Shown here in pieces: positions 55,080 through 64,000 of a stretch of DNA of 64,000 nucleotides. Origin of the DNA: Mycobacterium lepromatosis (GTDB lineage Bacteria; Actinomycetota; Actinomycetes; Mycobacteriales; Mycobacteriaceae). Position 1 is the first letter of the stretch. Each line of letters begins with the position of its first letter. The DNA lies in assembly GCF_000975265.2 (NCBI RefSeq), contig NZ_CP083405.1, forward strand, positions 1,426,001 through 1,490,000, read 5' to 3'. A program made the position numbers and the translations under genes. The notes beneath the pieces were generated by a model. That model made no database searches and had not been told where the DNA came from. It worked only from the letters and a program-made list of their open reading frames with translations.

Positions 55080-56830
55080 TGCGCATCTCTGATGTCGGCA
55101 CCGGCTGATTGCGAGTCGGCAAACTCCGCATAGGTATTGCAATCAGCCAACAGCGAATCATGGGTGCCCGAACCTGCCAGCTTCCCGTCGTCGACAACGA
55201 TCACTTGGTCAGCCTGTGCCGTAGTAGAAATTCGCTTTGTGACAACGATAATTGTGACGTCACGGCACATATCGCGCAGCGACTTGTTGACTCGTGATTC
55301 GGTGTGTACGTCGAGTGCGGAGAACGCGTCGTCGAATAGATAGATAGTCGGTCGGCGAATGATGGCCCGCGCAATTGCCAACCGCTGCCGTTGCCCACCA
55401 GAGAAGTTGATTCCGCCTTGGGCGACCCGCATGTGTAGCCCGTCGTTGTGTTCCCGGATGAATTCGTCGGCAGCGGCCACGTGCAGTGCTTCCCACATCT
55501 GATTGTCGGTGATAACCTGCCCGGGGGTCGCGCCGTAGCGTAGGTTGTCAGCGATAGTGCCGGAGAACAGGTAGCAACGTTGCGGCACCAGCCCGATTGC
55601 CGACCAGAGCCACTCGGTGTGGTAGTTGCGGACATCAACGTCGTCGACCAGGACCGCGCCGGCGGTCACGTCGTACAGCCGGCAGATTAGTGCTACCAGC
55701 GTCGATTTGCCCGAACCGGTACTACCGATCACTGCCGTCGTGGTACCGGGCAGCGCGGTGAACGAGATATCATGCAGCACTGGGCGATCGGTGCCCGGGT
55801 AGGTGAACGTCACGCCGTCTAAGCGCACCATGCCGGTAACTCCACCGCGCGGGAAGCGAGGGCATGGTGGGTTGCCAATGGCGGGGCGGGTTGACAATAT
55901 TTCGGTGATCCGTTCTGCACACACCGATGCGCGGGGCAACGCCACCAATGTCATGGTAGCCGTCAGCACCGCCATCAGGATTTGGGTGAAGTAGGCCAGG
56001 AATGCGGTCAGCGAACCGACCTGCATCTGGCCACTGTCGATACACAGCCCGCCGAACCAAATCAGCGCAACATTGGACACACTGATAGTCAGCGCAGTGG
56101 TTGGTAGCATCAGCGCTTGCCAGTTACCCGCGTTGAGTGCGGCGTTCGAGAGCGCGATGTTGGCTTGCTCAAACCTGGTACGTTCAAAGGATTCACGGGT
56201 GAACGCACGGATCACTCTGATGCCAGACAATTGGTCGCGCATTACGCGATTGATGTCGTCGATCAAACTTTGCATGTTGCGGAAGAGTGGCAGCATATGC
56301 GAAATGATCCAGTAGTTCGTTATCGCTAAGATCGGGATGCTGACCAGCAACAGCCAGGTAAGCGCGGCCTCCTGGTAGATAGCCATGACGATGCCGCCGA
56401 TGCACATGATTGGTGCGGTCACCAGCACGGTGCCGGATATCTGGACCAAGTACTGGATCTGCCGGACATCGTTGGTGGTTCGAGTCAACAACGTCTGCGT
56501 TCCAAATCGCGCGGTTTCTCGCTCGGAGAACGTGGTGATGTGATCGAACATCGCCGAGCGCAGGTCACGACCAAAACCCATTCCAGTCCGCGAGCCAAAA
56601 TAGACCGCTCCGACTGAGCACAACGCCTGCAATCCGGTGACAGCCAGCATAACCATGCCGAGCCTGACGATGATCGCGGTGTTGCCTTTGGAGACGCCGT
56701 CGTCGATGATCGCCGCGTTGACCGTCGGAAGATACAGCGATGCCAGGGTGCCGATCAACTGCAGCACCATAAGTGCCGCGACTGGTCGCCGGTACGGCCG
56801 GATGTACTGACGCAGCAGTGCCAGGAGCAT
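55076..56830 (-). CDS. ABC exporter half-transporter with degenerate ATP site (Rv1273c family)
   Basis: This 584-residue partner begins [21 protein letters not shown]. It has six membrane helices and an ATPase domain with Walker [10 protein letters not shown] and a canonical signature [14 protein letters not shown]. Walker B ends in two Asp ([11 protein letters not shown]), so the catalytic Glu is replaced, and the switch position reads VVTKRIS, with Lys where His is usual. It therefore should bind but poorly hydrolyse ATP at its own Walker site. ATG 56830 matches the M. tuberculosis start; the frame is open to 56869. The gene overlaps the partner gene downstream by four bases and is divergent from lprB. 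Confidence 0.9.
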   Translation of the reverse strand: MLLALLRQYIRPYRRPVAALMVLQLIGTLASLYLPTVNAAIIDDGVSKGNTAIIVRLGMVMLAVTGLQALCSVGAVYFGSRTGMGFGRDLRSAMFDHITTFSERETARFGTQTLLTRTTNDVRQIQYLVQISGTVLVTAPIMCIGGIVMAIYQEAALTWLLLVSIPILAITNYWIISHMLPLFRNMQSLIDDINRVMRDQLSGIRVIRAFTRESFERTRFEQANIALSNAALNAGNWQALMLPTTALTISVSNVALIWFGGLCIDSGQMQVGSLTAFLAYFTQILMAVLTATMTLVALPRASVCAERITEILSTRPAIGNPPCPRFPRGGVTGMVRLDGVTFTYPGTDRPVLHDISFTALPGTTTAVIGSTGSGKSTLVALICRLYDVTAGAVLVDDVDVRNYHTEWLWSAIGLVPQRCYLFSGTIADNLRYGATPGQVITDNQMWEALHVAAADEFIREHNDGLHMRVAQGGINFSGGQRQRLAIARAIIRRPTIYLFDDAFSALDVHTESRVNKSLRDMCRDVTIIVVTKRISTTAQADQVIVVDDGKLAGSGTHDSLLADCNTYAEFADSQSAGADIRDAQ

Positions 56831-57015
56831 TTGGTAACTGTCGCACAGGACAGATGCCCGAGTCGCCACCGCCGCCGGATGGTTCGGTGCGGACGACGCC
56901 GTTGCTAAGGAGATGAAAATACCTGATCAGGGGGTGTGTCGGTGGTTGACTCGCTGGGCTGACGCTACAGTGCATCCTGTGGACCAGCAGCAGGCTCAGC
57001 AAGAGGTTAGCCACA

Positions 57016-57582
57016 GTGCGATGTGACGTGAGGGCGTTGGCCCTGGCGGCTCGGGGGTTGATAGCGCTGATGATCGTGATCCCGATGGTTGCGGGGTGCT
57101 CCAATGCAGGCTCTAACAAGTCGGGCGGGACGATGTCGTCGACGCCTGGGAATGCGGAGGGCCATCACGGCCCATTGTTCCCGCGGTGCGGCGGTATCAG
57201 CGATCAGACGATGTCGCAGCTAACGAAAGTTGCCGGGTTGACGAACACCGCTCGGAATTCGGTGGGCTGTCAGTGGCTGGCCGGTGGCGGTATCCTCGGC
57301 CCACACTTCTCGTTTTCGTGGTACCGAGGTAGCCCGATCGGGCGTGAACGCAAGACCGAGGAGCTGTCACGGGCGAGCGTTGACGATATCAATATCAACG
57401 GCCACAGTGGTTTCATCGCGGTTGGAAACGAGCCCAGCTTGGGCGATTCACTTTGCGAAGTTGGAATCCAGTTCCAGGATGACTTCATCGAATGGTCGGT
57501 TAGTTTCAGCCAAAAGCCATTCCCCCCGCCATGCGGCATCGCTAAGGAGCTGACTCGCCAGTCGATTGCGAACTCGAAATGA
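57016..57582 (+). CDS. lprB: Lipoprotein LprB
   Basis: This 188-residue lipoprotein has a signal peptide LALAARGLIALMIVIPMVAGC with the lipidated Cys at 28. It belongs to the DUF3558 family: the mature part has GHHGPLFPRCGGISDQTMSQLTKVAGL, SVGCQWLAGGGILGPHFSFSWYRG and SLCEVGIQFQDDFIEWSVSF. The function is unknown; the protein is exposed on the outer face of the membrane. The GTG start and length agree with M. tuberculosis. Its stop overlaps the lprC ATG (ATGA), so the two paralogous lipoproteins are translationally coupled. Confidence 0.9.
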   Translation: MRCDVRALALAARGLIALMIVIPMVAGCSNAGSNKSGGTMSSTPGNAEGHHGPLFPRCGGISDQTMSQLTKVAGLTNTARNSVGCQWLAGGGILGPHFSFSWYRGSPIGRERKTEELSRASVDDININGHSGFIAVGNEPSLGDSLCEVGIQFQDDFIEWSVSFSQKPFPPPCGIAKELTRQSIANSK

Positions 57583-58154
57583 TGGAGCGGATGCGTCTCA
57601 GTGTGCGGAATAGACGAAGCGTTTTTGCCGGTATCACTGTCATGGTTAGTGTAGCGCTGATTGTGACCGGTTGCTCAAGGTCAATCGGAGGTACGGCGGT
57701 CAAAGCGGGCTTGAGTAGCGTCCCACGCAACAATAATTCCCAGCAGCAATACCCGAACCTACTCAAGGAGTGCGAGGTGCTGACCACCGACATCCTGGCT
57801 AAGACGGTGGGTGCGGATCCGCTTGACATTCAGAGTACGTTTGTCGGCGCGATCTGCCGATGGCAGGCAGCCAATCCGGCGAGTCTGATCGACATCACCC
57901 GGTTTTGGTTCGAACAGGGCAGCCTCGCCAACGAGCGCAAGGTGGCTGATTTCTTGAAGTACAAGGTTGAGAACCGTTCGATCGCGGGTGTGGATTCGAT
58001 TGTGATGCGCCCGGATGACCCGAATGGTGCGTGCGGTGTCGCCAGCGATGCGGCGGGAGTGGTCGGTTGGTGGATCAATCCTCAGGCATCTGGTATCGAT
58101 GCCTGTGGACAGGCCATCAAGCTTATGGAGTTAACGCTGGCCACCAATTCCTAA
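57579..58154 (+). CDS. lprC: Lipoprotein LprC
   Basis: This is a 191-residue DUF3558-type lipoprotein. The signal VFAGITVMVSVALIVTGC gives a lipidated Cys at 32 from the first ATG. The mature part is very well conserved against M. tuberculosis: PRNNNSQQQYPNLLKECEVL, TVGADPLDIQSTFVGAICRW, GACGVASDAAGVVGWW. There are in-frame ATGs at 57579, 57582 and 57591. The first overlaps the lprB stop by four bases and is used here, though a later one would bring the length nearer to M. tuberculosis. It ends seven bases before the stop of the convergent phosphatase gene. Confidence 0.9.
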   Translation: MMERMRLSVRNRRSVFAGITVMVSVALIVTGCSRSIGGTAVKAGLSSVPRNNNSQQQYPNLLKECEVLTTDILAKTVGADPLDIQSTFVGAICRWQAANPASLIDITRFWFEQGSLANERKVADFLKYKVENRSIAGVDSIVMRPDDPNGACGVASDAAGVVGWWINPQASGIDACGQAIKLMELTLATNS

Positions 58155-58161
58155 ACTAGAT

Positions 58162-58677
58162 TCAGTGCGGCACGTGGAAGGCGACCAGCGCGGCACTCTC
58201 TAATTCGAGGTGTTGCCAGCGACCAGTTACCTTGAGCACTGCGATCCCCGACGTCGGGAATTTCGTCGAGATATGTTGGATGGCTTCATTTTTAGTTCCC
58301 GAGCCGGCCAGGGCGAGCGTTACGGCAGATATCGCCGGTTCATGGCTGACGATGAGTGACGTGGTGACCTCGTCGCTAACCGCCTTGATCTCCTCGATCA
58401 CTGTGCCTGGTGCGGCTCCGTAGAGTCGCGCGGTGTATCGGACTGGAGCCTCGATGCCGCTGTGTGCCAAGGTCTCCCGGGCGCGCATAGCAGTTGAACA
58501 CAGCACTTCTTCGATAGCAGGCACGTTGGCGCGCAGCCAATCACCTGCCAGGCCAGCTTCCCTGACCCCGCGAGGCGCTAGCGGTCGGTCATGGTCGGCT
58601 ATGTGGTCTGGGACGCCCCGTGGGTATGATGACTTCGCATGCCGCATCAACACCAGAAGGCGGTATTCGTCCCTCAT
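58162..58677 (-). CDS. SixA-like histidine phosphatase (Rv1276c family)
   Basis: This is a small histidine-phosphatase-superfamily protein of about 171 residues. The RHG-type catalytic motif is LMRHAKSSYPRG with the nucleophilic His at 13. The second His is in TTSLIVSHEPAIS. HDRPLAPRGVREAGLAGDWL is the family-typical following segment, and LCSTAMRARETL carries the conserved Arg. The substrate may be a phosphohistidine protein or a small phosphate ester; it is not known. The start is uncertain: ATGs at 58677 and 58698 are both possible. A copy of a repeat-family pseudogene lies just upstream. Confidence 0.85.
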   Translation of the reverse strand: MRDEYRLLVLMRHAKSSYPRGVPDHIADHDRPLAPRGVREAGLAGDWLRANVPAIEEVLCSTAMRARETLAHSGIEAPVRYTARLYGAAPGTVIEEIKAVSDEVTTSLIVSHEPAISAVTLALAGSGTKNEAIQHISTKFPTSGIAVLKVTGRWQHLELESAALVAFHVPH

Positions 58678-58689
58678 CCAGCTCACGTT

Positions 58690-60090
58690 ACTCATCACGA
58701 AAGTGGGATTCGTTACACCGCACTCGGGCTATTATTGTTTCTGGCTTGCAGGAGTTTTTCGGGGTGTCATGAAGGTGTTGGTTTTTGGGCTGGCTGTGGT
58801 CTAAGGGGGTGGTGGGATCCATTGAGTGTTGCCGTTGGCGTGTTTTCGGGTGGTCCAGACGTCGGGTTTGAGGAGGCGGTGTTGGAGGCCGCAGCCAAAG
58901 GTCAGGTTGTTGATGTTGGTGGTGCGGTAGGTGGTGTAAGCAGTGGTATGGCGAACTTCGCAGTAGTAGTAGTCGGGTACGGTGCATCCCGGTGCGGCGC
59001 AGTTGCGGTCTTTGGCGTACAATAGCTATTCGCTGTGTGGGAGGGTGAGTCGCTTGGTGTGGTGGATATCCGGCTTTGTCTTTATTGAATAATGGCGGGT
59101 TTGCGGTGTCAGGCGGATCACGTTGCTCATGGGTACGATGGTGCAGCAGCCGGTGAGTATCTTGTCGTTGTCGGCGGCGTCCTCCAGCTCACTAAGTGTC
59201 GTGGTGACGATAATGGATTCCGGTAACATGTTATGTTGGAATATTTTTCCGAATCCAGCAGGGTGTGCAACGCGGTATCGATCCCATCATAATTGCGCTA
59301 CGCGGGGTCTCGGTGTCTTTGTCGATGTCCTGTTTAGAAGGTGGGCCGTCCATGGCGGGGTTGCACATGCCGATGGTGGCCAATTTGGCTAACGCAGCTT
59401 CTAAAGTGGCGTGCAACTCGAGGGTGATCACGCCGCGCAGCGCCGACATGCCGTTGGCTTCTTGATTGCCCAACGTTAGTTCGCGTCGTCGTGCGCGGTC
59501 GTTGTTGCTATAGGTGCTATCTGGGTTGGGGTAGTCGGCGAGTCGATCGGCTAGCCTGGTCAGGTGTTCGTGACGAAATTGGTTTCTTCGCCTGGGTTTT
59601 ATTGATTTCGTTATGTTTTCTAGTCGAGGCGCCGACTCAGCCAGGCAGTTGGTGGCACAACGGGTGGATCACCGCGACTGGGACGCTGCCGAGTGTCCGG
59701 CGCGCTGCGCTGTGGTGGCCAGTGCGGGTGTTAGCGCTTCGCCGGTGATTGACGTGCCGTTCACCGAAATCGGCGTCCTCCCGGATACGTCGGGGCGCTT
59801 CGGCACGGTTGATCAAGTGTTTACCTCGTCGATCGCGCGCGAAAGCTTGCCTCAGGCTCTTCGGGAGTGGCTTGGTGGGCAATGGAATTGATCAGTGTAT
59901 GCTTCATTGCGGGCAACCGACGGCGCATGCGCTAACCACGCTCCAACAACACCAATCGTTCCGGGCTAGTTAATGCGTCGACGTCCAGCGTAGCCGCCCT
60001 GCCAACGCATCAAACGCAGCTGTGATCGCCTTCCAATCAACAACTGCAACCGACCTCACAGGTGCAAAACTAGTAGAACGCGCCGACAGA
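58690..60090 (-). mobile_element. REP13E12-family (DUF222/HNH) repeat gene, degenerate
   Basis: Nearly the whole length of a 13E12 repeat protein can be traced on the minus strand in shifting frames. In order: DWKAITAAFDALAGRL, PKSLRQAFARDRRGKHLINRAEAPRRIRE, VPVAVIHPLCHQLPG, GMSALRGVITLELHATLEAALAKLATIGMCNP, SIIVTTTLSELEDAADN, VPMSNVIRL, and the HNH region YAKDRNCAAPGCTVPDYYYCEV with NINNLTFGCGLQHRLLKP and NGNTQWIPPPP. The His of the HNH start (CEVHH) is changed (CEVRH). Many frameshifts and stops are present. I do not remember a 13E12 copy next to Rv1276c in M. tuberculosis. Confidence 0.82.
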
Positions 60091-60286
60091 AAATGCCCAC
60101 AGAAAACTACTGACATGAAATTGAAACAAGTGGTTTCGGTGACTGCAGTGGCTTGTTGCGGTGAAACGCAGCCGCTCGCCACGCAGCGCACACCCAACCT
60201 TCCGGGTGAGGTCTCGCGACTTGCCGGGGTGGCGCCCTAGACTCACGTTGTTTCGACAGCCACGCAAATTGCTCAGGGGAGACGGA

Positions 60287-61438
60287 ATGCGATTTCTGCA
60301 CACCGCCGACTGGCAGCTCGGCATGACCCGGCACTTCCTTGCCGGCGATGCTCAGCCGCGGTACTCGGCGGCCCGCCGCGACGCGGTGGCCGGGCTCGGC
60401 GCGTTGGCTGTGGAGGTAGGCGCCGAGTTCGTTGTGGTGGCTGGTGACGTCTTCGAGCACAACCAGCTCGCACCGCAGGTGATCAGCCAGTCCTTGGAAG
60501 CCATACGTGCCATCGATATCCCGGTTTACCTTCTGCCAGGCAACCACGATCCGCTAGACGCGTCGTCAGTGTACACTAGCGCGCTGTTTACCGCCGAATG
60601 CCCGGATAACATCACTGTGCTTGACCGAGCCGGTGTCCACCAGGTTCGGCCCGGACTCGAGATCGTCGCCGCGCCATGGCGGTCCAAGGCCCCGACCACG
60701 GACCTGGTTGCCGAGGTGTTGGGGGGATTGACGGCGAACATCGTCACGCGCGTGCTCGTTGCTCACGGCGGTGTCGACGCGCTTGACCCGGATCGCGACA
60801 AACCCTCCCTGATCCGACTCGCTGGGATCGACGATGCGCTGGCCAGCGGCGTGGTGCACTACGTGGCCCTAGGGGACAGACATTCGCTTACTCAGGTCGG
60901 CAGCAGTGGTCGTGTATGGTACTCCGGCTCCCCGGAAGTCACTAACTTTGACGACATCGAATCCAACCCCGGCCATGTCCTGGTCGTCGAGATCGATGAA
61001 AATGACCCGCGCCGCCCCGTCACCGTGACGGCCCGACATGTCGGTCATTGGAGGTTTTTCACATTGCATCGGCAGGTGGATACTGGCCGGGACATCGCGG
61101 ATCTTGACATGAATCTGGATCAGATGACGGACAAGGACCGCAGTGTGGTGCGGCTCGCCCTGACCGGTTCACTCACGGTAACCGACCGCGCCGTGCTGGA
61201 TGCTTGCCTGGACAAATATGCACGGCTATTCGCGTGGATAGGCCTCTGGGAACGCCACAGCGACTTAGCGGTGCTACCCGCCGACGGCGAATTTACTGAT
61301 CTCGGCATCGGTGGGTTCGCGGCTGCCGCCGTCGACGAGCTGGTCGCCATCGCACGCGAAGGTGACATGGAATCGGCCGTCGATGCTCAAGCGGCACTGG
61401 CACTACTGTTGCGGCTCGCTGATCGGGGAGCGGCATGA
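60287..61438 (+). CDS. SbcD-like DNA repair metallophosphoesterase (Rv1277 family)
   Basis: This 383-residue calcineurin-like phosphoesterase resembles SbcD/Mre11 nucleases. The metal-binding motifs run MRFLHTADWQLG (the usual DxH reads DWQ here), VVAGDVFEHN, LLPGNHDP and VLVAHGGVD. In place of the GHxH motif it has LGDRHS. The C-terminal half is a capping and interaction region. ATG 60287 follows caggggagacgg. Its stop overlaps the start of the SbcC-like gene by four bases (ATGA), so the two should form a nuclease-ATPase complex for DNA ends. It is shorter than the 417 residues I recall for M. tuberculosis. Confidence 0.88.
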   Translation: MRFLHTADWQLGMTRHFLAGDAQPRYSAARRDAVAGLGALAVEVGAEFVVVAGDVFEHNQLAPQVISQSLEAIRAIDIPVYLLPGNHDPLDASSVYTSALFTAECPDNITVLDRAGVHQVRPGLEIVAAPWRSKAPTTDLVAEVLGGLTANIVTRVLVAHGGVDALDPDRDKPSLIRLAGIDDALASGVVHYVALGDRHSLTQVGSSGRVWYSGSPEVTNFDDIESNPGHVLVVEIDENDPRRPVTVTARHVGHWRFFTLHRQVDTGRDIADLDMNLDQMTDKDRSVVRLALTGSLTVTDRAVLDACLDKYARLFAWIGLWERHSDLAVLPADGEFTDLGIGGFAAAAVDELVAIAREGDMESAVDAQAALALLLRLADRGAA

Positions 61439-64000
61439 AGCTGCACCGGCTGACGTTGATGAATTACCGTGGCACCGCGCGCCGGGAGATTGAGTTTCCG
61501 GACCGCGGTGTGATTGTGGTATGCGGAGCCAACGAAATTGGCAAGTCGTCGATGATCGAGGCGTTAGACTTGCTGCTGGAATCCCGAGACCGGTCGACGA
61601 AAAAAGAAGTCAAGCAAATCAAGCCGGTTAACGCCGATATTGGCTCCGAAGTCTGTGCCGAAATCAGCAGCGGACCTTATCGATTCGTCTATCGAAAGCG
61701 CTTTAACAAAAAATGCGAGACGGCACTGACGGTATTGACACCACATCGCGAACAACTAACCGGCGACGAAGCACACGAGCGGGTTCGGGCGATGTTGGCT
61801 GAGACGGTCGACAACGATTTGTGGCATGCTCAACGGGTGCTGCAGGCGGCGTCGACTGTCGCGGTGGATCTGTCTGGCTGTGATGCGCTGTCACGTGCGC
61901 TCGACTTCGCCGCAGGTGACCACGCTGAGTTGTCTGGAACCGAGCCATTGCTTATCGAGCGGATCGAAGCCGAGTATCGACGCTACTTCACTTCGACCGG
62001 ACGTCCCACCGGGGAGTGGGCCGCCGCGATCTCCCGGCTATCCGATGCCGAGGTTGCGGTGGGGGAATGTGCCGCAGCGGTCGCCGAGGTTGACGACCGG
62101 GTGCGTCGTCATGCCGTTCTAACTGAACGCGTCGCCGGACTGGCGCAACAACGGCTCGCTGCTGGACCTCGGTTGGCCGTTGCTCAGGCCGCTGCCGACA
62201 AGGTCGCAGTCCTCACTCGCCAAGCACGTGAAGCTGAGCTAGTTGCAGCAGCTGCAGCCGCGACGAACGCTGCAGCAGTCGCAGCCCATACTTCGCGGCT
62301 GCAACTGCTCGCCGAAATCGACACTCGTGCTGTCGTTCTTGCTGCCGTCCAGGACGAAGCCCAAGAAGCCGTCGACGTGGTGTCGACGATGCGTGCTGAT
62401 GCTGAGGCGTCTGATGTGGCAGTCGAGGAGGCTACCGAGGCCCTGATGGCTGCCCAACAGCGTGCCGATATCGCCCGGCGCACCGTCGACCAGCTCGCCG
62501 ACCGTCAGGAGGCGGACCGGTTGAGCACTCGGCTGGCCAAGATCGACGCCCTCCAAGGTGAGCGCGACCTAATCTGTACCGAGCTATCCGAGGTCACGTT
62601 GACCGAGCAGCTATTGCAGCGCATCGAAAATGCCGCAGCCGCAGTGGATCGCACTGGTGACCAGCTGAAGTTGATCTCGGCGGCGGTGGAATTTACCGCC
62701 GCCGCTGACATTGAACTCATCGTTGGTCAACAACGAGTATCGTTGGCGGCAGGACAAAGCTGGTCGACAACAGTTACCGGACCCACCGAAGTTGAGGTTC
62801 TCGGTGTCCTGACTGCCTGCCTGATACCTGGCGCTACCGCACTGGATGCTCATTCTAAATACGCTGCAGCACAACAAGAATTATCCGTAGCGCTGGCTGC
62901 CGGTGATGTCGTTGATCTTGCGGAAGCACGATGTGCCGACCAGCGGCGCCGTGAATTGCAAAGTAGCCTCGACCAGTTGAATGCCGCTCTGGCCGGCGTA
63001 TGTGGTGATGATCAGATCGACCAACTGCGGACACGGCTGGAGCAGTTACGCGACGGTCACCCTGGTGAAACTGATCTCTTAGCGGTGGACATCGGTTCTG
63101 CCCGTGCTGAACTCGAAGCTGCCGAAACGGCTCGCGCGGTCGCCGACTTCGAACGCGAGGTTCGTCGTCGTGCCTCAGCGGCTGCAAGCTTCCGTCTTGC
63201 CGAAACATCAGCTCGGGCAAATTTTTTATTGAAAAAAGCGGAAAATCAACGCGCTGAGCTCGATCAGGACACCAATCAGTTGGCCCAGCAGCGGGCGTCG
63301 GTCAGCGATGACGACCTGGCTTCAGCTGCGGAAACCGGTTTGCGGGCGGTGCAAACGGCGGAGCAACGGGCCGCCGAGCTGGCTGAAGAGTTGGTCATCG
63401 CGGCACCGGAAGCGGTGACCGCAGAATTGGTAGCTGCGACTGAGGCGGCTGAATCGTTGCGTGATCAACACGAAGATGCTGTCAGCGCATTGCGTGAGAT
63501 CAGCATCGAACTCTCGGTTTTCGGCACTGAGGGGCGGCAAGGCAAGCTCGACACCGCTGAGGCGGAGCGTGAACACGCGGTCAGCCAGCACACGCAGATC
63601 GGCCGTCGAGCGCGGGCCGTGCAACTTCTGCGTTCGGTAATGGCACGCCATCGCGACACCACACGGCTGCGTTACGTCGAGCCTTACCGCACAGAATTAC
63701 AACGGCTGGGCCGACCGGTGTTTGGTCCCACTTTCGAGGTCGACATCGACAGTGACTTGCGGATCCGCAGCCGCACCCTGGAGGGCATTACAGTGCCTTT
63801 CGAGTCCCTGTCAGGCGGAGCCAAAGAGCAACTTGGCATTCTGGCACGGTTTGCCGGCGCCACCTTAGTCGCCAAGGAAGATACCGTTCCGGTGGTGGTC
63901 GACGATGCGCTGGGATTCACCGATCCGGAACGGCTGGCCAAGATGGGGGAAGTGTTTGACACCGTGGGTGCGCACGGACAGGTGATCGTGCTGACATGTA
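61435..64000 (+). CDS. SbcC/Rad50-like coiled-coil ATPase (Rv1278 family), 3' end beyond window
   Basis: The frame is open from the ATG at 61435 to the window edge, about 855 codons. The N-terminal ATPase lobe starts MKLHRLTLMNYRG and has a P-loop CGANEIGKSS near residue 32. The middle, about residues 190-740, is Ala/Glu/Arg-rich coiled coil. The C-terminal lobe has the signature LSGGAKEQLGIL, Walker B VPVVVDDALGF and the switch strand GQVIVLTC, which is the last sequence visible. Compared with about 875 residues in M. tuberculosis, only roughly 20 residues lie outside. No CxxC zinc hook is evident, as usual for this short SMC-like branch. It should partner the SbcD-like protein encoded directly upstream. 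Confidence 0.9.
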   Translation, partial: MKLHRLTLMNYRGTARREIEFPDRGVIVVCGANEIGKSSMIEALDLLLESRDRSTKKEVKQIKPVNADIGSEVCAEISSGPYRFVYRKRFNKKCETALTVLTPHREQLTGDEAHERVRAMLAETVDNDLWHAQRVLQAASTVAVDLSGCDALSRALDFAAGDHAELSGTEPLLIERIEAEYRRYFTSTGRPTGEWAAAISRLSDAEVAVGECAAAVAEVDDRVRRHAVLTERVAGLAQQRLAAGPRLAVAQAAADKVAVLTRQAREAELVAAAAAATNAAAVAAHTSRLQLLAEIDTRAVVLAAVQDEAQEAVDVVSTMRADAEASDVAVEEATEALMAAQQRADIARRTVDQLADRQEADRLSTRLAKIDALQGERDLICTELSEVTLTEQLLQRIENAAAAVDRTGDQLKLISAAVEFTAAADIELIVGQQRVSLAAGQSWSTTVTGPTEVEVLGVLTACLIPGATALDAHSKYAAAQQELSVALAAGDVVDLAEARCADQRRRELQSSLDQLNAALAGVCGDDQIDQLRTRLEQLRDGHPGETDLLAVDIGSARAELEAAETARAVADFEREVRRRASAAASFRLAETSARANFLLKKAENQRAELDQDTNQLAQQRASVSDDDLASAAETGLRAVQTAEQRAAELAEELVIAAPEAVTAELVAATEAAESLRDQHEDAVSALREISIELSVFGTEGRQGKLDTAEAEREHAVSQHTQIGRRARAVQLLRSVMARHRDTTRLRYVEPYRTELQRLGRPVFGPTFEVDIDSDLRIRSRTLEGITVPFESLSGGAKEQLGILARFAGATLVAKEDTVPVVVDDALGFTDPERLAKMGEVFDTVGAHGQVIVLTC

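Noticed and set aside
62184..62556. Repetitive Ala/Ser/Thr-rich minus-strand frames within the SbcC-like gene
   Set aside because: These are the antisense reading of the Ala-rich coiled coil and not an independent repeat gene.

Overview
The window reads as a chromosomal segment of Mycobacterium leprae. The protein sequences are mycobacterial, GC content is moderate, and intact genes alternate with recognisable relatives wrecked by stops and frameshifts, which is the signature of that genome's reductive evolution. Gene order follows the M. tuberculosis stretch Rv1216c to Rv1278 almost step by step. Rv numbers below are my recollection of that order and of family sequences; no search was run.

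Layout. 1-4.1 kb: an EthR-like regulator tail, then remnants of an isoprenylcysteine-methyltransferase-like gene and an ABC exporter (permease, ATPase, TetR). 4.2-8.6 kb: an O-methyltransferase and the intact envelope-stress block sigE-rseA-htrA-tatB. 8.6-9.75 kb: a dead IS30-family element with a perfect 98-bp inverted duplication. 9.8-14.9 kb: mrp, three decayed genes (MltB-like, DUF1003, MgtE-N/CBS-like) and a Pro-rich membrane protein. 15.2-20.1 kb: a decayed small gene fused in frame upstream of the intact trehalose importer lpqY-sugA-sugB-sugC. 20.7-27.3 kb: corA, mdh, PE and malic enzyme remnants, lpqZ, and an SDR gene with a broken SDR fragment beside it. 27.4-32.1 kb: kgd and a membrane protein. 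32.3-40.7 kb: a dead MFS pump, a small orphan ORF, a large RecB-nuclease/helicase, lprE, a dead deaD and an acyltransferase. 40.7-53.2 kb: mostly decay (siderophore-interacting protein, TetR, cyp130, FAD oxidase, tap pump, HIT protein, amidohydrolase, adenylyl cyclase) with only udgB intact. 53.2-64.0 kb: a heterodimeric ABC exporter, lprB-lprC, a histidine-phosphatase gene, a dead REP13E12 gene and an sbcD/sbcC-like pair that runs off the window.

What survives is coherent: envelope stress signalling (SigE, RseA, HtrA), Tat export, trehalose recycling, central carbon metabolism (malate dehydrogenase, 2-oxoglutarate decarboxylase), Mg transport, lipoproteins and DNA repair. What is lost is efflux, regulation, cytochrome P450, signalling and accessory redox enzymes.

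I found no convincing undescribed multi-gene system. The points most worth checking are the perfect inverted repeat in the IS remnant, the orphan ORF at 33346, remnants of genes I do not place at this position in M. tuberculosis (malic enzyme, siderophore-interacting protein, amidohydrolase, REP13E12), in-frame fusions of pseudogene debris to live genes, an altered lipobox in LprE, and the asymmetric ATP sites of the exporter pair.
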